41,727 nucleotides of DNA, taken from NCBI RefSeq assembly GCF_001884045.1, contig NZ_MACF01000134.1, positions 1-41,727 on the forward strand, read 5' to 3'. Source of the DNA: Bacillus mobilis (GTDB lineage: Bacteria > Bacillota > Bacilli > Bacillales > Bacillaceae_G). This document shows positions 1 through 7,722 of the stretch, in pieces. How positions within the stretch are numbered: the first letter of the stretch is position 1; each line of letters begins with the position of its first letter. The notes beneath the pieces were generated by a model, which worked only from the letters and a program-made list of their open reading frames with translations, was not told the origin of the DNA and did no database searches. The position numbers and the translations under genes are program-made.

Positions 1-440
1 TTTGCTGATACATTACCTGCGGTGCCAGTCGGTCCGGTGCTCCCAGTCGGTCCGGTGCTCCCAGAAGGTCCAGTACTGCCAGTAGATCCGGTGTTCCCGG
101 CAGGTCCAGTGTTCCCGGTAGACCCAGTGCTACCAGTAGGCCCACTTTCTACTAATACGATATAATCTGGAGATATATTCGGAAACCCTTGAGGTGCATC
201 TTTTTTTACAACATAGCCGCTGCTCGTATAAGTGACAACTTGTCCTGTTTTATAGGTGGGAGCGGCTGCTAGACTAAAGGCGGTAGTACTTTGGAAACCA
301 GCTCCGGTAGGTCCAGCACTCCCAGTAGGTCCGGTAGCTCCCGTAGGTCCAGTAACGCCGGTGCTACCCGTAGGCCCGGTGTTTCCGTTAGAACCACTGT
401 TGCGTCTGCCGTCGCAACTAAAACAATTACGTGGATACAT
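1..440 (-). CDS. Collagen-like (Gly-X-Y) exosporium/spore surface protein, 3' end outside window
   Basis: The leftward reading frame opens at an ATG (438-440) behind a strong SD (AGAAAGGAG, 448-456) and stays open to the window edge, about 146 codons. The start is a short non-collagen head ([13 protein letters not shown]), then a run of Gly-X-Thr/Pro triplets, then a roughly 50-residue non-collagen insert (about residues 50-100, Ala/Tyr/Val-rich), then a second triplet run of GPT/GST/GNT type. Gly-X-Y proteins of this composition are exosporium or spore-surface filaments in the B. cereus group. It lacks the BclA-type LIGPTLPPIP leader, so targeting is not obvious. A candidate sigma-K promoter lies upstream. 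The C-terminal domain is unseen, so the subfamily cannot be named. Confidence 0.85.
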   Translation of the reverse strand, partial: MYPRNCFSCDGRRNSGSNGNTGPTGSTGVTGPTGATGPTGSAGPTGAGFQSTTAFSLAAAPTYKTGQVVTYTSSGYVVKKDAPQGFPNISPDYIVLVESGPTGSTGSTGNTGPAGNTGSTGSTGPSGSTGPTGSTGPTGTAGNVSA

Positions 441-497
441 GTACGTTCTCCTTTCTATATTTTGAAAAACTAGTTTTAAAAATAGAACCACTATATG

Positions 498-524
498 TAT
501 ATTATGAATTCTATATTTTTGTGT
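498..524 (-). promoter_or_regulatory. Candidate sigma-K promoter of the collagen-like gene
   Basis: On the minus strand a -10-like CATAATATA (498-506) matches CATANNNTA exactly. It is preceded by 16 nt and an AC (523-524), the minimal sigma-K arrangement. The site is about 60 bp upstream of the start codon. A late mother-cell promoter suits an exosporium protein. The motif is short, so this is pattern-based only. Confidence 0.4.
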
Positions 525-655
525 GGTCGATTGTATTGTTTGTCTAGATTTCCAAAATAGGTGGGAGAGTTGAATTGTTTTAGAGTTACCACTTTTTGTG
601 GAACGAAAGTAACATCCACGTCAAAGTTTACTGCAAATAAATCTTAAGATACTTC

Positions 656-820
656 TTATTTTTTCATAGCAAAATAAGAAGCAGATAGGAAACAAATAAA
701 ACCTAGAATCCAGCCAATAGAAGGAGAATAGAGAAGTGTATGTTGTAATACCATGCCGCTAGAAATAAAAAAGCTACCAAGTAGACCTAAGAAGATGGGG
801 TATCGCAGTAATTTGAACAT
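656..820 (-). CDS. Small two-helix membrane protein, 54 aa, unknown function
   Basis: An ATG at 818-820 follows a strong SD (AAAGGAGGT) and leads a 54-codon frame ending in TAA (656-658). The product starts MFKLLRYPIFLGLLG and has two hydrophobic segments (about residues 8-24 and 33-50) separated by a short polar stretch, and it ends in MKK. No family is recognised. It is a single-gene unit oriented toward the collagen-like gene, 215 bp away. The SD quality and hydrophobic periodicity support a real gene; function cannot be inferred. Confidence 0.65.
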   Translation of the reverse strand: MFKLLRYPIFLGLLGSFFISSGMVLQHTLLYSPSIGWILGFICFLSASYFAMKK

Positions 821-941
821 GAGTGATAACCTCCTTTATCACATACATTGTATATTAATCTTAATTTTCTGTATATAATTTTAGAGAAAAATGGTGGTAC
901 AATATATGAAGGATATGAGAAGAGAGGATGAAGATTAGCGT

Positions 942-1265
942 ATGTACGTTACTGTAACAGAAGCAGCATATAAAAAGATTATGGATACGATTCCAAATGA
1001 AGCGAAATATATAAAGTTATTTTACGATAATGAAGGTTGCGGTTGTGTCATGAGCGGAATTATCGATTTAGTAGCTGTAGCAGAAAAAGATGAGCGTGAT
1101 GTGGATATCGAATCTAGCACAATGAACTTTATCGCAGATCGCACAAAGCTTGTATTTATGGATGATAAGTTAACAGTTGATTGGCATGAAGGTGGAGGAA
1201 CTTTTCAGTTGAAGAGCCCGAGCCAATTTTATAATCCGAATATGAAGTTACACGTTCGAGTGTAG
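942..1265 (+). CDS. yqkB: YqkB-like HesB/IscA-superfamily protein
   Basis: The 107-aa product is the length of B. subtilis YqkB and belongs to the HesB/IscA-like Fe-S biosynthesis fold. It has a compact beta-rich layout and an early Cys pair (GCGC, Cys33 and Cys35). The classic A-type scaffold pattern of one mid-protein Cys plus a C-terminal CGCG motif is not present, so a true Fe-S carrier role is uncertain. The start ATG follows an AGAGAGGATG-like SD. The gene is monocistronic and closed by a terminator immediately downstream. Confidence 0.8.
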   Translation: MYVTVTEAAYKKIMDTIPNEAKYIKLFYDNEGCGCVMSGIIDLVAVAEKDERDVDIESSTMNFIADRTKLVFMDDKLTVDWHEGGGTFQLKSPSQFYNPNMKLHVRV

Positions 1266-1271
1266 TAAAGA

Positions 1272-1307
1272 AAAGGTGGTTCCAAAAAAATTGGACCGCC
1301 TTTTTAT
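1272..1307 (+). terminator. Rho-independent terminator of yqkB
   Basis: Arms AGGTGGTTCCAA (1274-1285) and TTGGACCGCCT (1291-1301) pair around an A-rich loop, with one unpaired base, followed by a T-tract. Confidence 0.9.
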
Positions 1308-1335
1308 TATATAAGGTGCTATCAATGCCGTTTCT

Positions 1336-1382
1336 TGTTGATAAGTCGATATAATTAAAAAATCGCTAATATAATTTCATGT
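1336..1382 (+). repeat. Short member of the 20-bp-unit repeat family (array 1)
   Basis: The segment reads TTGATAAGTCGATATAATT, then AATCGCTAATATAATTTCAT. This is the same leader and end motif as the longer arrays near 18.2, 21.7 and 27.4 kb, with only one internal unit. It lies 30 bp past the yqkB terminator, the position relative to a terminator shared by all four copies. Confidence 0.6.
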
Positions 1383-1487
1383 ACCAAACAAAGCAAACCT
1401 CTTCATACAATACAAAGATTTTTTCACATAATGAAATGTACATGTGATTGAATTTTCTGTATAATTTTATTTGCGGAGGGGATACGC

Positions 1488-2393
1488 ATGAGAAGATGGG
1501 GGATTGAGTTTTTAATTTTAACAGTCGTTATTATTTGGGGGATTAATTTTACGATTGCAAAATATGGACTTTTAGAATTTACAGCAATTGAGTTTACTGC
1601 ACTTCGGATGATATCGGCGGCACCGCTTATGTTACTCCTTACATTTTTTATTGAAAAGTCGGTTTATATGGAGCGAAAGGATATACCTAGGTTAATCATC
1701 GTTAGCATTGTAGGTATTATACTGTATCAAACATTATTTATGGAAACTGTCAAATATACATCCGCTACAAATGCCTCTTTACTCATTTCTATTTCACCTA
1801 TATTTACAACTGTATTTGCGATTTTCTTAAAACAAGAAAAGTTTTCTTCTCGGAAGTTCATCGGATCTATCATTGCCTTTGGCGGTGCAGCGTTAGTTTT
1901 AGTAGCAGGACATTCACTTACTAGTTCTTTTTACGGGAATGGGATCGGACTTATTACATCAATATGCTGGGGACTTTATCCTGTTTTAGCAGGTCCATTA
2001 ATTAAAAAATATTCAGCACTACGTGTTACCGCATGGTCAGCATTAGTTGGCGCGATTCCGCTTTTATTGTTAAGTGGACCACATGTATTTATAATGCCAT
2101 TTCACATTACACGCGGAATGACACTATTCGCTTTACTATATTCCATTTTCTTTGTAACAGTATTTGGTTTAGTAATGTGGTATGTTGGTATTCAAAAAAT
2201 TGGCGCGTCACATACGATGGTATATATGTATATAACGCCGCTTGTAGCTGTTTTATTTGCAGCTGTATGGGCAAATGAATATGTATCGTTTCAACAAATA
2301 ATTGGTGGCATTATTATTTTCTTCGGTCTATGGTTTGTGAAATCGGAGAAAGTAAAAGTTCATGTTGCTGCGGGAGAACCTATATCAAAATAG
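1488..2393 (+). CDS. EamA-family (DMT superfamily) metabolite transporter
   Basis: The 301-aa protein has about ten hydrophobic helices arranged as two EamA repeats, the usual size for a DMT exporter. Features include the early WGINFTIAKYG segment and, in the first repeat, TSATNASLLISISPIFTTVF, the conserved central helices. The C-terminal tail is short and basic. It starts at ATG 1488 after a GCGGAGGGG SD. The family exports amino acids, purines or other small metabolites across the membrane; the substrate cannot be told from sequence. It stands alone and is terminated directly downstream. Confidence 0.9.
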   Translation: MRRWGIEFLILTVVIIWGINFTIAKYGLLEFTAIEFTALRMISAAPLMLLLTFFIEKSVYMERKDIPRLIIVSIVGIILYQTLFMETVKYTSATNASLLISISPIFTTVFAIFLKQEKFSSRKFIGSIIAFGGAALVLVAGHSLTSSFYGNGIGLITSICWGLYPVLAGPLIKKYSALRVTAWSALVGAIPLLLLSGPHVFIMPFHITRGMTLFALLYSIFFVTVFGLVMWYVGIQKIGASHTMVYMYITPLVAVLFAAVWANEYVSFQQIIGGIIIFFGLWFVKSEKVKVHVAAGEPISK

Positions 2394-2435
2394 GAAAACA
2401 GATCACCTATGATCTGCTTTCCTATTTTTTTATTT
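2392..2435 (+). terminator. Terminator of the EamA gene
   Basis: Arms AGGAAAACAGATCA (2392-2405) and TGATCTGCTTTCCT (2410-2423) pair with one mismatch around a 4-nt loop, followed by a long T-tract. The right arm overlaps the last bases of the converging small gene at 2422. Confidence 0.9.
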
Positions 2436-2643
2436 TTGGTAAGAAGACGAGAAATAAGATAGCAGTAATAAGTGGGATTAAGTTTAAAAATGGAATACGG
2501 AAGAGTGTGATAAGAATAATACCTGGAAGAAGAACACCGAGGACAGCATAGAAAATACTATGATTTTTCGTGTACCAATACAATGAAAGTCCAATAAGTG
2601 CAGGGATAATGAGGTGAATGAGAGCCATTAAAAAATAAATCAT
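2422..2643 (-). CDS. Small membrane protein, 73 aa, unknown function
   Basis: ATG at 2641-2643 follows a purine-rich SD (AAAGGGGGC). The product is almost wholly hydrophobic with about three helices (residues 2-24, 30-48, 51-68) and a basic end (PKIKK). It converges on the EamA gene and shares its terminator region. No family is recognised. Coding is supported by the SD, ATG start and coherent membrane pattern. Confidence 0.65.
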   Translation of the reverse strand: MIYFLMALIHLIIPALIGLSLYWYTKNHSIFYAVLGVLLPGIILITLFRIPFLNLIPLITAILFLVFLPKIKK

Positions 2644-2801
2644 TAGACGCCCCCTTTATTTGTGTGCTTATTACATCATATCCGTATGTTCATAGATTGA
2701 TATCATTTTTTTCATAAATGGACGAAAAATGTTTGGAAAAACGTCACAAATTATGAGAATATGATGTTTGAAATCTTGTATAATATTATTTCCTGAAAAC
2801 A

Positions 2802-2840
2802 TTAAAAACAACATAAACAAACTGTTTATGTTGTTTTTAA
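2802..2840. terminator. Orphan perfect 18-bp hairpin, terminator-like on both strands
   Basis: Arms TTAAAAACAACATAAACA (2802-2819) and TGTTTATGTTGTTTTTAA (2823-2840) are perfectly complementary around a 3-nt loop and end in T5 on either strand. No gene ends near it: the flanking genes are divergent. A TATAAT sits about 20 bp upstream on the plus strand. Confidence 0.7.
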
Positions 2841-2908
2841 TTTGAGTGAAATGAATTTTAAGTAGTATGAACTCGAAAGAACTGAGTTATACAGCTTTTG
2901 TTGGATAG

Positions 2909-3065
2909 ATAAAGTGAAACTTTAATCAGTGGGGGATTCGTTCATCCCCCACTGATTATTAGTTGAACCAATCGGGCTTTTACGGGCAGTTGAGCCCCCA
3001 CTTAACTTCTTTGCTTCCACTGAATTTTGAGGTGAGGGTCGTACTGCCCGTTAATGCGGGGTAAA
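2909..3065 (+). repeat. bcr1-type B. cereus-group repeat, full-length, with flanking pentamers
   Basis: The core is 2914-3060 (147 bp). It opens with GTGAAACTTTAATCAGTGGG, contains a perfect 13-bp hairpin (arms 2924-2936 and 2945-2957, CAGTGGGGGA/TCCCCCACTG) and ends in CTGCCCGTTAATGCGGG. Flanks are ATAAA (2909-2913) and GTAAA (3061-3065), a target duplication with one substitution. From memory this matches bcr1, a mobile non-coding repeat of about 155 bp in this group with TTTAT duplications. It lies 22 bp before the AtpI-like start codon. Confidence 0.8.
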
Positions 3066-3087
3066 AATTACTGAAGAGGAGAACAGC

Positions 3088-3471
3088 ATGATTAGTATGT
3101 CATTAAGATCGTTTAAAATTCAATCGTATTATTTACTAGGTTTTCTTTTACTAGGCTGGATGTTAACACCGTTTTCAGCACACTTTTTAGGTGCTGGAAT
3201 TGGACTTATCGTAAGTATGTATTGTGTTTGGCTTTTAGGGAGACGAATTGAGAAGCTTGGAGATAGTATCGTAAAGAAAACGAAAGCACCGACGCTCGGT
3301 ATGTTTAATCGTTTTGCAGCTGCTATTTTGGGTGCTGTTATTATGTACGAAATTGAGCACCACATGGTTATGTGGGCATTTGCAGTAGGGATTCTGGGTG
3401 GCTATTTCTTAATCGTTGTGAATTTAGGCTACTATAGTATGAAAGACGAGGAAGAATTAACGAAGAGATAA
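3088..3471 (+). CDS. ATP synthase subunit I (AtpI)-like membrane protein
   Basis: The 127-aa product equals the length of Bacillus AtpI. It shares that family's layout: four hydrophobic segments (about 12-30, 32-51, 73-88, 95-115), an FLG-x-GIG-x-VS segment, LLGRRIEKLGDSIVKK as the basic loop, then LG-x-x-x-R-x-A-AIL. AtpI assists c-ring assembly or Mg2+ supply in the F1Fo operon. Here the gene stands alone with no atp genes nearby, directly downstream of a bcr1 element, so it is probably a stand-alone paralogue. The SD is GAGGAGA; the stop lies in the first unit of an AGATAAAA tandem repeat. Confidence 0.7.
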   Translation: MISMSLRSFKIQSYYLLGFLLLGWMLTPFSAHFLGAGIGLIVSMYCVWLLGRRIEKLGDSIVKKTKAPTLGMFNRFAAAILGAVIMYEIEHHMVMWAFAVGILGGYFLIVVNLGYYSMKDEEELTKR

Positions 3472-3497
3472 AAAGATAAAAAGATAAAAAGATAAAA
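3466..3497 (+). repeat. Four perfect tandem AGATAAAA octamers
   Basis: Four identical 8-bp units run from 3466 to 3497. The stop codon of the AtpI-like gene (TAA, 3469-3471) is inside the first unit, so changes in copy number would not affect the protein. Confidence 0.85.
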
Positions 3498-3509
3498 AGC
3501 CTCTTTTAG

Positions 3510-3641
3510 ATGGAAGAGAGAATCCAGCGAAGGATAGAAGCGGTCAGGGCCTTTTTTAGCCCCATGCGATGTGAAACCAGATAGATGTAGTGATAGGGAT
3601 ATACTTTATATGTTCGAAGCTGTGATTTGTACGTGTGAAAA
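3510..3641. repeat. Intergenic 132-bp direct repeat, copy 1
   Basis: It starts ATGGAAGAGAGAATCCAGCG and matches copy 2 at every one of its first 56 bases, then diverges in part, with matching islands such as TATGTTCGAA and GTGTG. The identical head can form an AUCC/GGAU hairpin (around 3522-3535) and a GGGC/GCCC hairpin with a T6-containing loop (around 3546-3563). No convincing coding frame is seen. Confidence 0.75.
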
Positions 3642-3672
3642 TTCAAGTATATAAATTGAAAGTTGCTTTACT

Positions 3673-3804
3673 ATGGAAGAGAGAATCCAGCGAAGGATAG
3701 AAGCGGTCAGGGCCTTTTTTAGCCCCATCGATGTGAAGCCGGAGAGTTGTAATGAGTAGGGATATAATTGATATGTTCGAAACCGCGATTTGTCTGTGTG
3801 GAAA
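3673..3804. repeat. Intergenic 132-bp direct repeat, copy 2
   Basis: Second copy, 31 bp after the first. The first 56 bases are identical to copy 1 and the rest is clearly homologous with scattered substitutions. It lies between the AtpI-like gene and the convergent small gene at 3906. Downstream, ATAAGTGATT (near 3821) and AATCACTTAT (near 3904) form a widely spaced inverted repeat that includes that gene's stop codon. Confidence 0.75.
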
Positions 3805-3905
3805 TGGGTTTATTCTGGGATAAGTGATTCAGTGATGGATAGTACGATAGGAAGCAAAACTTTGCACAAAATACAGGTTTCTGCTTCGAATAAGTTAACA
3901 TGAAA

Positions 3906-4100
3906 TCACTTATTAGTATGATTCTTAGGTTCTTTAAAAAAGCTGGATATAATACAACAAATTATACCGGTAAATAGAATAATGTATTTTATCGTTTCAC
4001 TTTGCTGAAATAAATTAACGTTAAGCATCACAAGTCCCCAAAACATTTGGATTGCTCCGTAACTGAATAAAATTTTTCCTGTACGAGAAAAATTTTTCAT
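3906..4100 (-). CDS. Small membrane protein, 64 aa, unknown function
   Basis: ATG at 4098-4100 follows a very strong SD (AAAGGAGGAG). The product begins MKNFSRTGKILFSYGAIQ and has two hydrophobic helices (about 9-30 and 36-54) and a polar, basic C-terminus (KEPKNHTNK). No family is recognised. It converges on the AtpI-like gene, separated from it by the duplicated 132-bp blocks. Confidence 0.65.
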   Translation of the reverse strand: MKNFSRTGKILFSYGAIQMFWGLVMLNVNLFQQSETIKYIILFTGIICCIISSFFKEPKNHTNK

Positions 4101-4220
4101 AGGACTCCTCCTTTCCTGTATATGTAAATTTTATCATAAAAAACGAAAAGTGTATGATTATAAAACGAATTTTCTGTATTTTTTCCGAACTACATCATGG
4201 ATGAAGAGAGAAGATATAGA

Positions 4221-4255
4221 AAGAAGCTTACGTAAAAAACGTAAGCTTCTTTTTT
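4221..4255. terminator. Strong terminator hairpin downstream of pckA
   Basis: Perfect 13-bp arms AAGAAGCTTACGT (4221-4233) and ACGTAAGCTTCTT (4239-4251) enclose an A5 loop. The T-tract is longer on the plus strand, but the hairpin is also the first perfect stem reached by leftward pckA transcripts. Confidence 0.75.
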
Positions 4256-4259
4256 ATGT

Positions 4260-4332
4260 AAGTGTGTGTAACCGTTAAGCCGCATTGGGTTTTGTCGGTG
4301 AGTACGCGAAACTTTACGGTTACACGACACTT
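4260..4332. repeat. Long imperfect inverted repeat in the pckA 3' region
   Basis: AAGTGTGTGTAACCGTTAAG (4260-4279) is nearly the reverse complement of 4312-4332 (CTTTACGGTTACACGACACT and one more T). The spacer is about 32 nt. It sits between the pckA stop and the terminator at 4221, so it would be in the pckA 3' UTR. Confidence 0.65.
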
Positions 4333-4374
4333 ATTCATATGAGTAAAAGGGTTATTCCAACAGAAAGTTTGTAC

Positions 4375-5961
4375 TTAAGCGATTGGACCGCCTAAGTTAA
4401 TAATATTTTCAGAAACGCTGTCGAACTTTTTGAAGTTCTCTTTGAATTCGCTCGCAAGCTCGATTGCTTTTGCTTTGTAAGCAGCTTTATCAGCCCAAGT
4501 TTGTTCAGGCATTAACACTTCGTCAGGTACACCTGGTACGTGAAGTGGAACTTCAAGACCGAAGATGTCATGTTTAGCTGTTTCTGTTTTCGCAAGTTCG
4601 CCGCTTAATGCTGCTTGAATCATTGCACGAGTGTAACCTAAGTTCATACGTTTACCAACGCCGTATTCGCCACCAGTCCAGCCAGTGTTTACTAAGAATA
4701 CTTTCGCATCGTGTTTCTCGATTTTTTCACCAAGCATTTCAGCATAGCGAGATGCATCAAGTGGTAAGAATGGTGAACCGAAGCAAGTTGAGAATGTTGC
4801 TTGCGGTGATGTAACGCCGCGCTCTGTTCCTGCTAGTTTACTAGTATAACCACTTAAGAAATGATACATAGCTTGTTCTTTTGATAACTTGCTGATTGGA
4901 GGCAATACGCCAGATGCATCAGCAGTTAAGAAAATGATTGTATTTGGGTGTCCAGCAACACTTGGCAGTACGATATTGTCGATCGCATGCATAGGGTATG
5001 CAGCACGAGTATTTTCTGTTAAAGTAGTATCGTTGTAGTCTGCGATACGCGTTTGGTCATTAATGATAACGTTTTCTAAAACAGATCCAAATTTGATTGC
5101 ATCGAAAATTTGTGGTTCTTTCTCGTGAGAAAGGTTTACACATTTTGCGTAGCAACCGCCTTCAATATTGAATACACCGTTATCAGACCAGCCATGCTCA
5201 TCATCACCGATTAATTTACGGTTTGGATCAGCAGATAATGTTGTTTTACCTGTTCCAGATAAACCGAAGAATAGTGCTACGTCGCCTTCTTCACCTACGT
5301 TTGCAGAGCAATGCATAGAAAGAATATCTTGTTCAGGTAATAAGAAGTTCATAATAGAGAAGATTGATTTTTTCATTTCTCCAGCGTATTCTGTACCACC
5401 AATTAGTACGATACGTTTTTCGAATGAAACCATAATGAATGCTTCAGAGTTTGTACCGTCAACAGCTGGATCAGCTTTGAAATTCGGTGCAGAAACAATT
5501 GTGAACTCTGATTCATGAGTTGTTAATTCTTCTTCAGTTGGACGAATGAATAATTGATGTACAAATAAATTGTGCCATGCATATTCGTTAATAACTTGAA
5601 TTGGTAGGCGGTAATTGCGGTCAGCGCCTGCAAATCCATTGAAGACGAATAACTCTTCTTTTTCTTTTAAGTATTCTAAAACTTTAGTATATAATTTATT
5701 AAAATGTTCTTCAGAAATCGGTTGATTCACTGCTCCCCAAGCAATTTTATCAGCAACCGATGCTTCTTTCACAATAAATTTATCTTTAGGAGAACGTCCT
5801 GTATATTTTCCTGTTGAAGCAGAAACGGCACCAGTAGAAGTTAATTTCCCTTCATTTCGCATTAATACTTTTTCCACTAATTGCGGAACACTTAGTTGAA
5901 TCTGTGCATTGCTTCCGTTCAATAATTCGTGTAAACCAATTTGGACATTCACAGTACTCAT
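4375..5961 (-). CDS. pckA: Phosphoenolpyruvate carboxykinase (ATP)
   Basis: The 528-aa product is full length for ATP-dependent PEPCK, the cytosolic gluconeogenic enzyme converting oxaloacetate and ATP to PEP, CO2 and ADP. Visible motifs are the substrate-binding TGRSPKD (54-60), the kinase-1a/P-loop GLSGTGKT (233-240), the metal-binding kinase-2 DDEHGW (253-258), and the conserved [14 protein letters not shown] (188-201) with its catalytic Lys. ATG 5961 is preceded by AAAGGATGG. It is divergent from metK. The upstream region has a TATACT -10 overlapped by a CcpN-like operator, which would make the gene glucose-repressed. Confidence 0.98.
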   Translation of the reverse strand: MSTVNVQIGLHELLNGSNAQIQLSVPQLVEKVLMRNEGKLTSTGAVSASTGKYTGRSPKDKFIVKEASVADKIAWGAVNQPISEEHFNKLYTKVLEYLKEKEELFVFNGFAGADRNYRLPIQVINEYAWHNLFVHQLFIRPTEEELTTHESEFTIVSAPNFKADPAVDGTNSEAFIMVSFEKRIVLIGGTEYAGEMKKSIFSIMNFLLPEQDILSMHCSANVGEEGDVALFFGLSGTGKTTLSADPNRKLIGDDEHGWSDNGVFNIEGGCYAKCVNLSHEKEPQIFDAIKFGSVLENVIINDQTRIADYNDTTLTENTRAAYPMHAIDNIVLPSVAGHPNTIIFLTADASGVLPPISKLSKEQAMYHFLSGYTSKLAGTERGVTSPQATFSTCFGSPFLPLDASRYAEMLGEKIEKHDAKVFLVNTGWTGGEYGVGKRMNLGYTRAMIQAALSGELAKTETAKHDIFGLEVPLHVPGVPDEVLMPEQTWADKAAYKAKAIELASEFKENFKKFDSVSENIINLGGPIA

Positions 5962-6015
5962 ATTTATATACCATCCTTTTCATTTAATGAAATATTTCTC
6001 GTAATCCCCAACAAG

Positions 6016-6045
6016 AGTATAACACAATTATATAAATAATGTATA
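6016..6045 (-). promoter_or_regulatory. pckA promoter with CcpN-like operator
   Basis: On the minus strand TGTGTTATACT (6016-6026) matches the CcpN consensus TRTGHYATAYW at all 11 positions. Its last six bases are the TATACT -10 element. A weak -35 (TATACA, 6040-6045) lies 18 bp upstream. In B. subtilis CcpN represses gluconeogenic genes including pckA from sites at the promoter. The consensus is recalled, not searched. Confidence 0.6.
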
Positions 6046-6143
6046 CTATTTATTTCTTTTTGTTTGTGTGAATGCATTATTTCCTTATTAATATTTCATT
6101 CCAGGCGTATTGAGAAAAACTTTCAGGAAAATGTGAATATTAA

Positions 6144-6172
6144 TTGACAAATGAATATCATTTCTTTAGTAT
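6144..6172 (+). promoter_or_regulatory. Sigma-A promoter of the metK transcript
   Basis: TTGACA (6144-6149), a 17-bp spacer and TAGTAT (6167-6172) lie just upstream of the SAM riboswitch. The -35 is perfect and the -10 has one or two mismatches. Confidence 0.8.
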
Positions 6173-6189
6173 AGGTTGGGACGGATACT

Positions 6190-6311
6190 CTCTTATCCCG
6201 AGCTGGCGGAGGGACAGGCCCGATGAAGCCCAGCAACCTCATTTGTAGTGGTAAATACAGGTGAATAGGTGCTAAAACCTGTGCGAGGCTACAGGTCTCG
6301 AACGATAAGAG
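6190..6311 (+). ncRNA. SAM-I riboswitch (S-box leader) controlling metK
   Basis: The P1 helix is CTCTTATC (6190-6197) with GATAAGAG (6304-6311). Inside are the conserved S-box blocks GAGCTGGCGGAGGGAC, GATGAAGCCCAGCAACC and GGTGCTAAAACCTG. An intrinsic terminator follows at 6346. This is the classic arrangement: S-adenosylmethionine binding stabilises the aptamer and premature termination, so metK is expressed when SAM is low. Confidence 0.97.
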
Positions 6312-6345
6312 CGAAGGGCAAAAAGCAGTATGCAAGTAGCAAATT

Positions 6346-6381
6346 AAACCTTTCCTCTATGTAAAGTAGGAAAGGTTTTTC
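6346..6381 (+). terminator. Riboswitch-controlled attenuator upstream of metK
   Basis: Arms AAACCTTTCCT (6346-6356) and AGGAAAGGTTT (6368-6378) with an 11-nt loop and a T-tract, placed between the S-box aptamer and the metK SD. Confidence 0.9.
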
Positions 6382-6478
6382 TGTATGCTTGTGGGAGAAT
6401 AAATGTATGTCGCAGTTTGTGGCAAATTAAGGATGAGTTCCGTACAATATATACAATTACTGTAGGGAGGTTTACCAC

Positions 6479-7678
6479 ATGACAAAAAAACGTCATCTGT
6501 TCACATCTGAGTCTGTAACTGAAGGACACCCAGATAAAATTTGTGACCAAATTTCTGATTCAATTTTAGATGCGATCTTATCAAAAGACGCAAATGCACG
6601 TGTAGCTTGTGAAACAACTGTAACAACTGGTTTAGTATTGGTAGCGGGGGAAATTACGACTTCTACTTACGTAGATATTCCAAAAATCGTTCGTGAAACA
6701 ATTCAAGGCATTGGTTACACACGCGCAAAATACGGATTCGATGCAGAAACTTGTGCAGTTTTAACATCTATCGATGAGCAATCTGCTGACATCGCTATGG
6801 GTGTTGACCAAGCGCTAGAAGCACGCGAAGGTCAAATGACTGACGCTGAGATTGAGGCAATTGGTGCAGGAGACCAAGGTTTAATGTTTGGTTTCGCATG
6901 TAATGAGACACAAGAGTTAATGCCACTTCCAATCTCGCTTGCTCACAAATTAGCTCGCCGTTTAACTGAAGTACGTAAAGATGATACATTATCATACTTA
7001 CGCCCGGATGGAAAAACGCAAGTTACAGTTGAGTATGATGAAAATGGTAAACCTGTACGTGTAGATACAATCGTAATTTCTACACAGCATCATCCAGATG
7101 TTACATGGGAAGAAATCGATCGCGATTTAAAAGAGCATGTAATTAAAGCTGTAGTTCCAGCAGAATTAATGGATGGAGAAACGAAATTCTTCATTAACCC
7201 AACTGGTCGCTTCGTAATTGGTGGACCACAAGGTGATGCTGGTTTAACAGGACGTAAAATCATCGTTGATACTTACGGTGGATACGCTCGCCACGGTGGC
7301 GGTGCATTCTCTGGTAAAGATGCAACGAAAGTTGACCGTTCAGCAGCATATGCAGCTCGTTATGTTGCGAAAAATATCGTAGCAGCGGGTCTTGCTGATA
7401 AAGCAGAAGTACAACTTGCATACGCAATCGGTGTAGCACAACCAGTATCAATTTCAGTTGATACATTCGGCACTGGTAAAGTATCTGAAGACGTACTAGT
7501 AGAACTAGTTCGTAACAACTTCGATCTTCGCCCAGCTGGTATTATTAAAATGCTAGACTTACGTCGCCCAATTTACAAACAAACAGCAGCTTACGGCCAC
7601 TTCGGACGTACTGATGTAGATCTAACATGGGAACGTACAGACAAAGCTGCAGCTTTAAAAGAGCAAGCTGGTCTATAA
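6479..7678 (+). CDS. metK: S-adenosylmethionine synthetase (methionine adenosyltransferase)
   Basis: The 399-aa product is full length. It makes SAM from methionine and ATP in the cytosol. Signature motifs are [12 protein letters not shown] (16-27, ATP site), the GAGDQG hexapeptide (129-134) and the glycine-rich P-loop-like GGGAFSGKD (273-281). The start follows GGGAGG at good spacing. The gene is transcribed alone from a sigma-A promoter through a SAM-I riboswitch and attenuator, so product feedback is direct. Codon use is that of a highly expressed housekeeping gene. Confidence 0.99.
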   Translation: MTKKRHLFTSESVTEGHPDKICDQISDSILDAILSKDANARVACETTVTTGLVLVAGEITTSTYVDIPKIVRETIQGIGYTRAKYGFDAETCAVLTSIDEQSADIAMGVDQALEAREGQMTDAEIEAIGAGDQGLMFGFACNETQELMPLPISLAHKLARRLTEVRKDDTLSYLRPDGKTQVTVEYDENGKPVRVDTIVISTQHHPDVTWEEIDRDLKEHVIKAVVPAELMDGETKFFINPTGRFVIGGPQGDAGLTGRKIIVDTYGGYARHGGGAFSGKDATKVDRSAAYAARYVAKNIVAAGLADKAEVQLAYAIGVAQPVSISVDTFGTGKVSEDVLVELVRNNFDLRPAGIIKMLDLRRPIYKQTAAYGHFGRTDVDLTWERTDKAAALKEQAGL

Positions 7679-7685
7679 TATATGA

Positions 7686-7722
7686 AAAAAAGCTTTGCGC
7701 GGTGAGCGCAAAGCTTTTTTTA
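7686..7722 (+). terminator. metK terminator
   Basis: Perfect arms AAAAAAGCTTTGCGC (7686-7700) and GCGCAAAGCTTTTTT (7706-7720) around a 5-nt loop. It also overlaps the stop codon of the converging 59-aa gene and could work for both. Confidence 0.95.

Noticed and set aside
256-473. Two plus-strand frames over the left-end collagen-like gene
   Set aside because: They are antisense shadows of Gly-X-Y DNA (Pro/Val and Ser/Arg-rich) without an SD. The minus frame has a strong SD and a Gly at every third residue.
3719-3901. 60-codon minus-strand frame over repeat copy 2
   Set aside because: No SD, no equivalent frame in copy 1, and the composition is not protein-like.
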